Shown: in pieces, positions 1-13,200 of the stretch
Position numbering within the stretch: position 1 is the stretch's first letter
Layout of the letters: each line of letters opens with the position of its first letter
Source of the DNA: Ficedula albicollis
Lineage: Eukaryota; Chordata; Aves; Passeriformes; Muscicapidae
Direction: 5' to 3'
Length of the DNA stretch: 64,000 bases
Assembly (NCBI RefSeq): GCF_000247815.1
Contig: NC_021677.1
Coordinates: 46,102,864 to 46,166,863, forward strand
Program-made: the position numbers and the translations under genes
Notes under the pieces: generated by a model
What the model was told of the DNA's origin: nothing
The model's input: the letters and a program-made list of their open reading frames with translations, nothing else
Databases searched by the model: none

Positions 1-1159
1 TTCACCTAATTAAAGATGTACTAAGGCTTAAACTAAACCTGAATTGTGTGTACAGCAGATTGTTCTACTGTATTCCTTCTATAACATGAGAAACTGTTCT
101 AATGTTTCATTCTGTAAATGTGAGGGCATGGAGGATGACAGGCAAATTGACCACTAAAACCAAACCTGAATAAACAGAATAAAGAGGAATAATCAAAGCC
201 CATTTATCACTTCATAATTCCTGCAAGCACTGCTGTACAGCAACTGGCTGCCCGCAGTTCTGCTGCAAACCTGAGCAATGGCTTCAAGTTGTTCTGTTCC
301 TGTACCAATGCACAGAAATTTGACACACCAGTGTACAAATTACCAATACCATCTTTTCAGTCACTTCTGTAGGATGCAGATCAACCTCCTCCCCATGGAG
401 AGTATTTGACTATGGTTTATTTTTAAATACTACTTGGATCATATTATTGAAAACCACTGCACTGGCATAAATCTCATTCCACCATCACACAAACACATTC
501 CCTAAGATTGAGTCCAAACATACCGATGTAGTTAATCAAACTATCCACTTGGGCTGATCAGTTGTTTGTAGGACACAGTAAAAAGTGTAAAGGTCCCTTT
601 GGGCTCCCTTATTTAACGTGTCACTTTATACCACCCAGACTAAAGGTCTGTCCACACTAAAGGTTATATTGCTGCAGCATTCTGCTTCTGCCAACAAACA
701 CGTGCCATCGAGGAGCCCTGAACAAGCACTCACATCTGTGCCCACTCCTGTACCACCCATTTAGCAGAGACGATGATCACTAAAAACAACAAAGGAGCCA
801 CTGATGAAACAAACAATGATGTGAGCCAGAGATCACTGCCATGCCAGCCAAGTTTGCCTTGAAAATACTCAAGAAAAAGGGAGAGGATGAGGCAAGAGAG
901 ATATCAAATATAAAACTGTAAAACTTAGACCTAGAAGAGGTTTTAGCCATCCAGCCACCCAACCCTGTAACTGAGTAGCATTTTCTAATGCACTGCTATA
1001 GGATTGAGCAAGAAAGACTGAGCAGTGCTCATGGGAAGCAGACAAACATCCAACGCCTCCTCCCATTTGGAGTCACATAGTCTCCTACGAGTCAATAGAC
1101 ACAAGGAATAATAATAATTATTATTACAGTAGTAATGATAGTAATAAAGAAGCACCAAC
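1..1159 (-). other. KCNK10: KCNK10 first intron, partial
   Basis: This sequence follows the donor of the KCNK10 alternative first exon, reading leftward on the minus strand. I looked for the next KCNK10 exon, which in mammals encodes the proline/alanine-rich N-terminal segment and first transmembrane helix. I did not find it, so it must lie beyond the left edge. No other gene is visible. The short open frames at 780-1066 have no recognisable content. Confidence 0.6.
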
Positions 1160-1211
1160 CTTGAGGATCCCAGTTCACCTGTTTTCTTGGAGTCTCAATT
1201 GGAAATTTCAT
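1160..1211 (-). CDS. KCNK10: KCNK10 (TREK-2) alternative first coding exon
   Basis: Read on the minus strand, the ATG at 1211-1209 opens MKFPIETPRKQVNWDPQ (17 codons). One G follows at 1160, then a donor reading gttggt, so the exon ends in phase 1. The peptide matches from memory the N-terminus of the TREK-2 isoforms that start MKFPIETPRKQVNWDPK, with one K-to-Q change at the last codon. KCNK10 is a two-pore-domain potassium channel of the plasma membrane, opened by stretch, heat and lipids. The alternative N-termini are cytoplasmic. The rest of the gene is off the left edge. The divergent position relative to SPATA7 agrees with mammalian gene order (KCNK10 minus, SPATA7 plus). The start codon has G at -3. 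The exon is too short for ordinary ORF finding, so the call rests on the peptide match, the donor and the gene order together. Confidence 0.9.
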
Positions 1212-1298
1212 CGCTTCCTTTTTGCAAAGGGAGTAAAAAGAATTAAATAAATTTCCAACCTTCCTGTCTCGATGCTGCAGTCAAACAAATTAATTTCA

Positions 1299-1466
1299 AA
1301 TTATAGGGAGCCTGCGCTGTGTGACAGAGGGAAACTGGTGGTTGCCAAGGAAAGAAATACACAAATAAATCGAAAGGGTGGGAATTATAGGGAGCCTGCG
1401 CTGTGTGACAGAGGGAAACTGGTGGTTGCCAAGGAAAGAAATACACAAATAAATCGAAAGGGTGGG
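1299..1466. repeat. 84-bp tandem duplication upstream of the KCNK10 exon
   Basis: Two consecutive copies, 1299-1382 and 1383-1466, are nearly identical by eye. Each begins with aattatagggagcctgcg and ends with aaatcgaaagggtggg. They start 88 bases upstream of the KCNK10 ATG on the minus strand, so they fall in its 5' UTR or proximal promoter. The near identity points to a recent duplication. Confidence 0.9.
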
Positions 1467-1479
1467 GAGGGGCGGGCAG

Positions 1480-2560
1480 GGGAGTGGATCGGAGGGGTTT
1501 GCAGGCACCCCAACCCAGAGAGGGGTATAAGGGATGGACTAAGAACCGGAGAGAGTCTGGAGGAGCAGGAACGGAGTCGACTGAGGCAGGCAGCGGGTCC
1601 AGGGTGCTGCTGGCTCCTGGGGAGGCTCCCGCAGCTGTTTCGTCCACCTGCAGATGTCAGGGTGGCGGGGTCCCCGCTGCAGCGCGGCCCCTCTGCTGCG
1701 CCCACCCGAGGGGGACCCGGGCTGGAGACAACGCAGGCTTGCAAGGATCGGGGACTCGTCCAGCCCCCCACGCCCCCAGAGACACCTCCCACACGTGCAC
1801 AAGCTGCCTAGCCTCAGCCATCCCCCAAAAATGAGCGCACCTCAGTTCAGCCCCGGGCACTAGAGGCGCAGCAAAAGTCAGCCATGGGGCGTGAGCCGCA
1901 GCAGCATGGCTGGGGCGAGGCAGGGGTGAGGCTGGGGACCACCCCGGCTCAATGCAGCAGCAGCCTGGCTCGCCCAGGAGAGCCGGAGCAGCAAGAAGAG
2001 AAGGAGGAGGAGGGAGCCACCCTATAGCTTTGGAGGGAATTCACGGAGCCCCTCTCTGCACTGGCATAAAAAGGGGTGGGGAAGCCTGCGAGTCCCTTTG
2101 TGAGAGGCAGTGGCGGGGTGCCTGGGGAGGGAGCAGGCTCCGGCTGGTACTCACGAGGTATCCTTCGAGAGGGGAATGCAGGCTTGTTTGGCGGAGTTTG
2201 CAGCCGGAGACACGCTCGACTGAGCTACGAGCAGCAGCAGCGGCGGCGGCAGCACATGGCAGGAGTACGGCAGCATCCACAGGCTCTGCAGCGCAGGGGG
2301 AGGGGACGGGCAGGGGATCGTCCGAGCCCCCGCAGGCTCTGGGGACCAGGACCGGGTACCCCGACAGCCAGGACACCCCTGCTCCCCTTTCTGTCCGCGA
2401 TCCGCACTGTGGACAGGGACAGGACGTGGCGACAAGGCAGCGCCTGGCACAGCGGGGCTGTAAGATGTGGCCAAGCTGCAGGGAGGGGGCAGGAGGCTGG
2501 AGGCCCCTCGAAGCCCCCCTAAGCTCTCAGCGGCCTTCGGGGAAACGGAGGACACTTGTG
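1480..2560 (-). promoter_or_regulatory. KCNK10: CpG-rich region, probable promoter/5' UTR of the KCNK10 alternative transcript
   Basis: Base composition changes sharply here from AT-rich flanks to GC-rich sequence with many CG dinucleotides. A short CAG/CGG triplet run lies at about 2229-2253. The block sits directly upstream (minus strand) of the KCNK10 first exon, as expected for its promoter. Open frames on both strands follow from GC richness and have no recognisable product. The transcription start cannot be placed from sequence alone. Assignment to KCNK10 is inference from position. Confidence 0.65.
2229..2253. repeat. CAG/CGG triplet run
   Basis: This is a short stretch of agcagcagcagcggcggcgg type inside the CpG-rich block. 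It is small, and its only interest is the length polymorphism common in such runs. Confidence 0.6.
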
Positions 2561-5500
2561 CAATTACCAGGCACCTGCTTCTTTCCAGATCTGCATTCTT
2601 CCTCGTTCTCCAGGCTTTCCCTCAAACCCAAAACAGGCTAGTAACACCAGAGAGGTCTCCAGTTCCAGTTACAATACATGCCCCAGCTTCCCTCCCTTAG
2701 CCAGGAAAACAAAACGCCAGCCCCTCTGGGGGCTTGAAAGAAAACTGTGTGAGGTTAACCCTGTCCTGCCTATTCTCTTCCACAGTGGAAATCAACTCTT
2801 TGTGTGAAGGGGACCATCCACAGGGGATGGTTTAGTGGAGAGATCCACAAATTCTCATATGTCATGGTCAGAGACCCATACCAGAATCAGTCCAGAGGTC
2901 CATAGACCTTCTGAATTTTCAGGAAATGTGGTTGGGATCTAAACCTGTTACCTGTGATAATTTGTGCCCTGCATTTTTCCCTGTACTTTTTTTCCCAACT
3001 GCCATTTTTCTGTTTTTCTTTTCTATCTGTTGCTCGAATGTTAAGTAGCCTCGTAAGACCAAAAAAGTAGAATTCTGCCCTGGTAAAGTAAAATTAAAAA
3101 AACCCCAAACCCAAAACAGTCCAAAGTGTGTGACTCCCCTCAGGAAACTCTTACTGTGAAGGTTGGCACACTCTTTTTACATTCACATTGTGAAACTAAC
3201 TCCCTGCTTTTTCCCAGTCTTTGTTCAACCCTAAACAGGAAGAGGAAATCAGTACTGGGGAATCCACACTTTCTTTTAGTGGTAGTGTGCAAGGTCCTGT
3301 AAAGCAGCATGTAGTTTGAAGAAACTAGATGGAAGTAATGCAGCAAGTTTTCTCAGGGGAGGTGCTAGGAGTCTCTCCTTCCCCTAATCTGAGCACCCCT
3401 GTGGCTCTTGTTTTGTGCTGTACAGGAGGAGGAGGGAGAGGCTGCTCGAAGGGAGGACATGGTGAGAATGATAATGAGCCTGCTCAGTCAGACTTGAATT
3501 TGAGATGATTGCAGTGATGACATCAGGAGCACAAGGTATTTCCTTTGCAAGCAAACCATGATGCATTCTGAACACACTTCAGGATTTCTGTTGACATTAC
3601 TTCTGCAAACTAAGTGGGAATAAAAGTGAAGGTAGGCTTTGCTAATTGTGCTGCGTAGTTCTGCAAACTAAGTGGGAACAAAAGTGAAGGTGGGCTTTGC
3701 TAATTGTGCTGTGTAGTCACTTGAGTTATGGCTACAGTAACCTAAAAGGCTCCAGAAGCTTTCTGAACCCCCAACAAGATCAGTTATCAAAGATATATCA
3801 ACAAAGAACAATTCATGTATTTATACACACACATGTATAATATATATCTGCGCGTAAATAACTTTTCCTTGGCATGCAAAAGTTTCCAGCTTACTGGCAT
3901 CTTCCTTGTACATTAATATTACTCAATTGTGTCACTCTAACCCAAGCACTACCCTGTCCCTGTGCCATAACTATCAGCAGTTAACTGATGAAGTGTATTC
4001 TGCCACAGACACCTGTCCACTGAGAACTTACCTAAGATAATAAAACCGAAACAGTCCACTGATAAGCTAACAACATTAAATTCCTGTTAAGACATGCAAG
4101 AAGTCTATATTCTGGAGGTGAATTCTTCAGGTTCACTACCAGAAACATATCCTGATTGTTACTGTCTAGAGAAGAGGAATTGTCATGAAAATGACATGAT
4201 GGAGATGTCTCATATTCGTTTGACTTACTGTAACACTAAATAGATACTAATGACACAATACCATATTCATGTTTCTTGTATCCACTAAATGTTCCCATAT
4301 TCCCAAAAAAGTCTGTAAGCTCCACATACTTGCTCTAGCTATATGACTGAGAAACCCTGTGGCAAATCAGTTGTGGTCTATCAGGTACATAAATGCATGA
4401 CATAATATAATTGTTTTGAGATTTTTTTTTAACCATGTTATGATCATGGAAAACTTGCTCAATTATTTCACTGCCTCAAACCTGCAATTTTAATGAGTGG
4501 GCCAATTTATTCCAAAAGTAACTCATTTAAAATCAATGGGGTTACTCCAGAGATAGATTTGGCATCTTTCACTGACAGCACAGCTGCCGCATAGAAACGT
4601 AACTATTATCTTATGCAAATAAAAGACCTTTCACCCCTCAGTGATGTCATATTCTTATGACAGGGAGAACTGGTTCCTTGAAGCTATAGTGTATCAAGCT
4701 GTTACTCTGTCAACTTTCATAAGCTAAGTGGATTCAGTAATGTTTAATGTTTAAATGAAAGATCACCAAGAAAAATAAACCTATTTTAGTACCTGGATAA
4801 GAATTTTCAGGATTTGACTGGTCTTCCTAAATTCTTACATTTTATTCAGGTTTTATTGTTCAGACTTAATGTCCTCCGAGCTGAAGGTAGTTGAGAATCA
4901 GTGCTTTACAGGACAGGGCCTGTGACAATCACAACACTAGAAAAAAGGCTTTCTATTACAAGCCATCTCATTGAAAAAACGACAGAATGCTAAGTGCCCT
5001 TTGACTGTTCATTAGTAATATAACGAGTGATTTAGAAGTGAATTTGATTTAATTCAAAGAAAGCCATAGAAAAACAGATTAATAAATACCTCTTATACCT
5101 GCTTAAATCTAGTGAAAGGAATGGAAAAACTACTTGATCCTTGATAGCAGATAGAAATCATCTGTAACTTCTATTTCTCTTTCTTACATGCTCTGAAGAA
5201 ATGAGACAGGGCTAGATGGAAGTCTAGACAGTCTTTGTGGCATCACTTAACAATGTACTCATTTGTGTATATAACTATTCAGTTTATGGTTAACAATAGA
5301 GTTGTTTGAAATCTGGTATTTCTAATTGTGAAGATTATTCTTCATTCAGTTTATTGCCACAGGAGTGCTGTTATTTACACTGAGACCAAGAGAGCAACTA
5401 AAGTGAATTGCATCCTGCTCTTTATATTCTATTGACCCATTCTGCAGTAGTATTAATTTAGACGTCATCCAGTGCAAAATCCTTTTATAATTTATTTTCT

Positions 5501-6500
5501 AGGAAGCTTTCTGTCAAGGAGAACATTTAAAGCCTTTTCTTTAGCATAACCTGAAAACTTCTTGTTCAAATAGTTTTCAGAAGGTTTAATGTCGTTAGGA
5601 ACCAGGGAATTAACTAAGAATGAGGACTGGGCAAGGAAAGACAACCTGTTATTTTTATTGTCTTCTATTGAATGGAGTTTCTTATCACTTTCTAAGTTAT
5701 AGCATGCAGTGCTATGTTTTCCTTATTTCATGGATTAACCCACAGAACAGGAAATTTACTGACTGGCAGAAATAGTTTCATTGAAAACAGTGAATCTGCC
5801 TGAGGCAATTACACATCAGCAATAAACTATGCTGGGATGGTACCACAGCCTGCCTGCAGTTCCTTTGACCAGTGACACTAAACAGAATACACTATGATCC
5901 TGCCTCTCACATCCTAACACTTCAATCATCTAAGTGCCAGAAGAGGACAAGGGGTACCTGTTCACAGTTTGTAATCATCTTCACCATTCTTGGCTCTTTT
6001 CTGGTACCCATTTCTCATTAGCCAGACTCCAGCTTTCAGACACCTTTTATATCAGTCCCTTTGTATGTCCAGCAGGGAGTATAGTTAGTAGTTCTCTCAC
6101 TTTTCTGTTCTATTTGAAAAAGTACATGCACATTATTAGTGTATTAGTATATTGTAGATTTTTTTTGCCATGTAAGAAAATATTAACTAAAGCTGCAGAG
6201 TACTGAGTCTGTCTGAACCCACTTACATCTGTTTCACATTAGTTTAATTTGACTTCAGTTCAATTACTCCTGCATCATACTCACGAGAGAATTACAATCT
6301 GGCTCTCAGTTTTTCCACGATGTCCCTGAAGAATGCTCATAAGATCAAAGTCCAATATCTGACAAAAATAGCAAGCCTGATTAATAAAAACAAGCCACCA
6401 AGTTCATTTTAAGCAGTACTATTCTCTTCCCTCACGCCATTTTCTAAAATTGCTTACTTGATAGATGCATGAAACTCTATCCTTGCGACTTAATAACTTT
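2561..6500. other. Noncoding, AT-rich
   Basis: No coding exon is recognised on either strand. The stretch could be far-upstream 5' sequence of KCNK10, including introns of longer transcripts, or plain intergenic DNA. The only local structure noted is the duplication at 3601-3716. Confidence 0.5.
3601..3716. repeat. 58-bp tandem duplication
   Basis: Two adjacent copies, 3601-3658 and 3659-3716, each start ttctgcaaactaagtgggaa. They differ at a few bases (for example aataaaag versus aacaaaag, and gctgcgtag versus gctgtgtag). Confidence 0.9.
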
Positions 6501-6539
6501 TCTCCATATTAAACAGGAAATTTGGGAGTTAGCTTTCGA

Positions 6540-6830
6540 AGATGCCTCCGTTTCTTTGCCATTAACACCTGTAACACAGCAACGAAAGGAAGGGCAGCGG
6601 TAGGTACCAGGCGCCAGCCTAGCCAACTTTCAGGACCCTGGACAGGGACACCCTCTGTCACCCGGCCGGCTGCCGCCCGCGGGTCCCCGGGCAGCGGGGC
6701 TGGGGAGGGGGCACAGGGCGCTGAGCCCCGCCGGGATGCGCGTCCATGCCCCGTGTGAGAGCCCCGCCCGCCAGGCAACGCAGTGCCCTGCAGGGACACC
6801 TGCACTTTGTGAAAGAACACAGCAGCAGGC
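6540..6830. promoter_or_regulatory. Small isolated GC/CpG-rich island
   Basis: About 290 bases of GC-rich sequence with frequent CG lie in otherwise AT-rich DNA, about 5.3 kb upstream of the KCNK10 alternative exon. It could be another alternative promoter of KCNK10, an enhancer, or the start of a noncoding transcript. I looked on the minus strand for the other known TREK-2 N-terminal peptide (MFFLYTDFF type) and did not find it. No coding assignment is made. Confidence 0.4.
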
Positions 6831-8455
6831 ACGCAGGAAGAGTAGCGCACGAAATACCCAGAAAGGGAAAACGAGAGGCAGCAGATGAAGGGCGATCAAT
6901 ACAAGGAACAGAGTGACAGAAGTATGGACAACCATGTTAGTGAAGAGGTCAGAAGGGAACAGGAAAACCCCAACACTTGAAATATAAATGAAAGATTGAA
7001 TAGATGGCTTTGACATGAGAAGGGTACGGATAAATAGGTGGGACATATTCCCTAGCTTGAATACAGAATAAGGGATAAATGACTGGAAAGGGTAAATTAG
7101 TGGAAGAAATATATTAAACCCCACCTTCACATGCAAGGTGCAAAATTGCATTTCTTGAGTAGAAAGAAAAGGAAAATAGACCCAAACCCCCCACAGTTTT
7201 ATGTATATGCTTGTTGCTTGTTCCTTTGTTTAAAGCTTCCAGATATAAGAAATAAACCTACAAAACTTTGCACTTAGAAGACACAGAGATCTTGGGCAAG
7301 AGTTGAGATTATTTTATGTGCTGCTGCCTAGCCTGCATATTTGCTTGTTACTCAGCAGGACCATCAGAACTAACACAGCTACATGGAAGAATGCTTATCC
7401 TGCACTCTGATCTTACCTCCCACAGACATGACAGTGACCTCATCAGCCACTGGGGCAGGATCAGGGGCCATATACACTGAAGACATTAATGCTGGTCTCA
7501 GAAGCACTGTCTTACCACACATTTTGACCAAAAACTTACAAATTTCTTAGAATCAATTATTTCACTAACAGCAGCGGCTCCTTTCAGTGTTTTGCTATGC
7601 AATTTATCATATCAACAGCCTATTAAATGTGGGGATTAATGCAGCTAACGAACAGTTAAATTAGGGAGGAACAGTCTGCACAAACACCATTCACTGTGAC
7701 CAGTCCTCTTATAGCTTTCAGTTGTGCCTATTTCTTTTCTTCTCTGAACAGCAAGGGAATAAAGAAGCTATACAGAGCATTTGAAGGGCTGACTACAACT
7801 CTTGCATTAATCATCCTCACTTTTACAGTACTCAGAAGAGTTTTACTACTTTCTAAATTCAGTAACATATTTCTCACATGGCTCGAGTAGTAAGAAGCAG
7901 CTCCCAAAATGTGAAAGCAATGGAATTGAGATTGGAGCTGTAGAATAAGGAATGAGATGAGGCTTTCTATTGAGTTTCACTCCCAGCACTGTCCCACGTT
8001 TTTCCTCAAACTTATAGTCCAGGATATGCATTTTTTCAGCCATGTGTAGAACTTTTGCAATCACTAGTTTAGCCATTATTTGGAAGATTAACACTGGGAA
8101 TCGCCTGTGTCCCTTTATCTGCACACCATTGCCACTTTCAGTGCAGGAGCTCTCAGGGGAAAATTACTGTGAAACAGGACGATATTTCAAGCAAAATAAA
8201 ATCAATAAATTATGATTCTGTTGTAGGAAGAATGAGGGCTGTGTTCTGAGTGTGAGTTAGAAGTCATCAATATTAATAGTAGGAACAGTGTGTCAGGCAG
8301 TATAACAATAATGAAAACAGCTCATGACTATCTTAATATACTCACAAGGAAAAAGCTATTTCTGCATTTCTGAGGATGCATAGCTTAACAGTAGGTGCAT
8401 CCCAATTTGAGTTTTTACACAAGTTGTGCATACATACGCATCTAGAGTTGCAAAA

Positions 8456-8505
8456 AAAAAAAAACCCCAAACCAACCAACCAACCAACCAACCAAAAAAA
8501 ACCCA
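8456..8505. repeat. A/C-rich microsatellite, (CCAA)n core
   Basis: A poly(A) run is followed by several perfect ccaa units and then another A run. This is a simple-sequence tract with no coding meaning. Confidence 0.9.
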
Positions 8506-10158
8506 ATTCCCAATACAAACCCATGAGGAGAATCTAGTAGATTTGGCAAAAAGAGAGCACTGAAAAGATTAGATTAATTCTAATGCATAATGTCACCTTC
8601 TAGAAAAACTACCATTCTCCATGTCATTAACTGTTTCATAGTATATTGTGGGAGAAGATGTAGTGGAATTACAACGGTTTAGATGCAACATGACAAGAGA
8701 ACGCAGTGTTATTCACACATGGCATATTCTCAGCAAAGTGAGAACCTCACTGTGAATCAACCCATAGGCAGTGACTTCTCACAGTTAGCAGATCTGCTAC
8801 AGCCTACAGACCAAGAGGTGACATGCATTTCGTTCAGCTACCCATCAAAAGAAATATGTCAATGTATATAATTATAATAAGGTTCTGGATCATTTGTATT
8901 CTGGTAATATAAAGGAAAAAAAGAGCTTATGTGATTTGAGAACTATAATAAATCTTTGAATATAACATATCTTCATGTTGAAGAATGGAAAAATGTAATT
9001 TATACTAATTTCCTAAGCCAATATTTGCAGGTTGTCTGCAGGCAGCCTCCTTTATGCACTTAGATTTTGAATGAACACTTTAAGCCTCTTATGGATTAAT
9101 TCAGGAATGCACCCCTACAGCTCTAAACCAGCTGCAGCTACTTCTGTATGTAATGCATAGAAGCCTTGAGATCTTCTTTTTAAAAGGAACAATATAAATC
9201 ACTATGTATTTTTACATCTTTACACTGTATTTGTCAATAAAGATCCCATTAGGTAATTCTGCCTTTTTACTATGCAAAATAATGTGGTGTAGGCAAAATC
9301 TAGATCCCAGAGACTTAACATTATTGAACAGTCAGATTAAAATTGCTTGTATTACAAAAGGCATGTACAACTCTGATGAGCAGTCTAAAAGCACACAATT
9401 TCTTTTTTCCTTCTTCTTTCATTATCCTAAAGAAATTGCTTCACAAGTTCCCAAAGGTATTTAGGCAAGAAATTCTGACTCAATGACAGTTAGGTAGGCA
9501 TCAAAATATCTTGAAGATCTCTTAAGCACACATCACCTAATGCGTCTGTACTGTAACCATGCTAATGGAATTAAAGAAGGAAATAAGTTAGCACAGCAGT
9601 GTATTGGCCAGCATTTTGAGTAAAGAAAGGTGATGGAATCAAAGCTCTGTCACCATCATACTTCTCCATCTGCACAAAGTTGTAATGGTGGACCCCATGG
9701 TCAACAAGTTCAGAAGTAGGGCACAGGTGTACATTTACAGCACAAGTTTTCTGAATGATGAGCTGTAACTCAGAGCAGCTGTGGTTATAAAACTGTTTGC
9801 ATAAATTGGACTAAATTAACATTAGATACTGCTAAATATATAAAGAGATGTGGAAGTTTGCTATTATAGGTCCTTGCTAGATAGATCAATAATTTGCCAT
9901 TGCCAGTACCTGTAGATGATATTTCAAAGAGAAAAATAATGCAACTAATTTTATTTTCTTTAGCATCTTCCAGCTCAGTATCTGAAAACAATCCACTAGA
10001 TAAAGTGAATCATGAAAACCCTTTAGAATAAATATTATAATAGCTATTTACAGATTATTTAATTGCTATATGGAATGGTTTAACACCTCATCCAGTTTCA
10101 TGAGAATTCGCAACATAGTGAAAAGTGAAAATGAGGTTTTACAAAAGCCAACCATTTA

Positions 10159-10163
<5 letters not shown>

Positions 10164-10199
<36 letters not shown>
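10164..10199. repeat. Poly(A) tract of 36 bases
   Basis: An uninterrupted run of A is preceded by tttaatttt and followed by ggtaatttt. I see no processed gene copy or SINE body directly upstream and no clear flanking target-site duplication, so I call it a homopolymer and not a retroposon tail. Confidence 0.85.
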
Positions 10200-10201
<2 letters not shown>

Positions 10202-13200
10202 TAATTTTATGACCTAAGAACCCAGACTGGTAAACTTAAAAACACTGTTGTTAAAGAATTAGTATAAGAACCAAGACATACATATAACTGTAATCACAAT
10301 TTTGCTTGATATTATTATACCTATTATTCCAGCAGTTTATTCAATAGTAAATCTTTGCATAAAACCACCTTCTCCCTCAATTACCACAAACCTATAAATT
10401 ATACATGCTGGCAATTTCATATCACTTTCTGGCAGTATAGCATTATCTTTTAATTATAATAAATATCTCATTCTTGATTTTTTAACAGTCCAAAAATAAT
10501 AAATCACAAAGGCTCCTTAATTTTTCATTTTGTGTAAGAACAGAAATAACCTCATGCCTCAGCATCCTTTTTCTGACTCCCATAATGCTCTTTGTCTTTT
10601 TGATCTTCATTCCACTGCCTTGAGAAGCAGTGGTCATAACTGAATTAAACACAGGTATGTACATTAAAGACCTATTTCAACTTTATCTAATTAGAAAGCA
10701 AACTTTTTTTGTATTATGCTCAGTGCTTTTAAATATCATAGTTCTTTTGCTTCTCTCATAACTGGGTAAAGACATTCACTCAAGGTAAACTACAGAAATG
10801 CTGGGAACCTATTGTTTGCCCATTTCTTGTAGGAAATTGTCAGAAACACTGAAAGCAGTAATCACTTAAGTTGTGACAAGCCCTAAAACAAATGAGGTGG
10901 TATTTAGTATTTGTCTTTTAAACATATTTTTTCTTCCTCAGAGTTGTAGCATATTCATGGCACATGGAACCTCGTTCTGCTTCACTGACTAGGGATGGAT
11001 ATTGAAACAAGTGGGTTTTTTCTTTCATTATGCAATGAACAAAAACCAACAGATTTTGAGATACAGGGACTAGGACTTTGTGCATGAATATTCTCTAAGA
11101 TTGCAGCTCTTTGTCATGAAGTTTTCCAAAATGAGTAATATTTCATTTTCGGCTTTAGGGATGATGTCATTAAAACAAACACATAGTGGTAGGAGGAAAT
11201 CCAGCTGTTGCAACCATTGGATACATAACAGTCTGCCAGCTGATACCATCTTTAGAACTGGAGAGGCTGCCATGGGAACTGACAACAGTAAACCAATAGA
11301 GCTATACATTTTATTTTATGACAAATGAGTTTTCAAATCAGTAACACTGCAGCAGTCATAACACAGCAAACATGAGTTAGTTACCAGTAATGTATTCCTG
11401 AAAATCTTCTAGAATTCAACAAAAATGGTCAGTGAAATCTTCAAATGAAAATTACCAGTACTGCCCACCCCTCTCCCCCCACAAAAAAAATCTTACTTTA
11501 TTTTAATTGTAAATTAAACATTTTTATAGGCTCTGAAGTTTTACAAGGAGCCTTGCGTTCGCTTCCATTTTATTTGGATCATGAGTGCTTTGCTTTATAT
11601 GTTATCTTCCTTCTCAGACATTTTATTCCACCTCAAAAATTGCTAATGTCACTAAGACCAAGAACAACTAGGGCTACTTAAAGCTTGCATTAAGCTTTAA
11701 TCAAGCCAAGCAACTTGTGTCTTAAATTGCTCTCTCTTAAACCCCTTTACCTATGTGATTAGAACACATGGTTAAGAATGAAATCCACTAAAGTGAACAG
11801 AATTTCTTTTCCCATAACTTTCATTGAGGTGGAAAGAATCTCCTAATATTTTCTAATCCATGGTATTATTGTATAATTTACTGGGTACTTACTGAAGAGT
11901 GGGTTGCATATGGTTGTCAGGTGTCTCAGCCCTTCACAGATGAAGATCCTTATCTATCAGACATAGCAAGATTGTGAAGTTTCATAACACAATGAAGATT
12001 CTCCAGAAATCCTTCCATAGTTCTGAGCAAACTGAAAAAAAAAGACAACTTGGGAGAGAAATATGGCTTGCCCAAACAAAGCAACCAAGCTCAAGGGAAT
12101 ACTAAATTGCTGGAAAACTGTGAACACAGTATAATTTAGAAAGGAGAAAAATTATCCAGGTAGGGAGAGGCCTGTTGGTTTGACCTCAGCACTCTTCAAT
12201 GACATGTTTTAAAGAAAGCAAAAAGAAAGGACTTGCAGAAGTAATCGTAAATGCAATAAAACCCAGTAAATTTATTAATCAAATAGAACCTGAGGGGTTT
12301 TTAGATGCACTTATCTAATACATGTCTTCTTGATAGGTAAACTACAAGGATTGAAGTTATTAATGAAGATCCTGGAAAACCAATATTGAAGAACTTTTTA
12401 TACTGTCATAGCACATTCTGTAAAATAACTAGTTGTGCCAATGTATGAGATGTGGGAATGACAGAAACTGAAAGGTATTGCCAATATATATTATCATTTG
12501 AAGAGTATTTACTAATACTGCAGATTTGTGTGGTACAGATTAGAAAACAACTGGTATTATCAGCACCAAGAGCAAAGGCATGCTTTGGAAGAGAAAGAAG
12601 AATTGTTGTTATGAAAAGCAGATGACACAGGAAGAACCAGACATAGGAATATTAAATGAGCATGGAAAGTCCTAGAAAACAAAATTCATATCAACCAGGT
12701 TGAAGTTTCTAGCACAGATCTTACTAAAACATATGAAGGAAAACATGAACTGGGAGGAATGGGAATGCTAACTTCTGAAAAGTGAACAGAGACTAATTCC
12801 TCCTAATACTAATACACAACACATTAACTGTGTATACACTGATCATGAATGTAAAGGATTGGTATGCTGGAACAGCTCTGTGGAACTGCATGTTTGAGCA
12901 AACTTTTAAAGAGGGCTGCAAAAAGAAACACATGCAACTTTTAAGAAAGAGATTAAAAAGTTTACGAAAGAGATTTATATGATGATGTTATCTTTTATTA
13001 AATAAACTATTAGAATACATAAGACCTTTCATCTTGCTCGTATTTTTCTTTCTTTCTACATTGTGTAGCTGACTTGCTCACTCAGAGTAAATTCAACTTC
13101 TTCTAGTCTTGTGTGGAATTGCTACACCCCATTACAGATATTCATATTTAATATTAAAAATCACAGGCCCTACTGGCTTCTGTGATATTATCTTAGGGAA

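Noticed and set aside
1272..2641. Open frames of up to 229 codons in the CpG-rich block
   Set aside because: GC-rich sequence has few stops. The frames overlap on both strands, partly repeat through the 84-bp duplication, and contain no recognisable domain.
10164..10199. Retroposed gene or SINE tail
   Set aside because: No body sequence is recognised upstream and no target-site duplication is visible around the poly(A).
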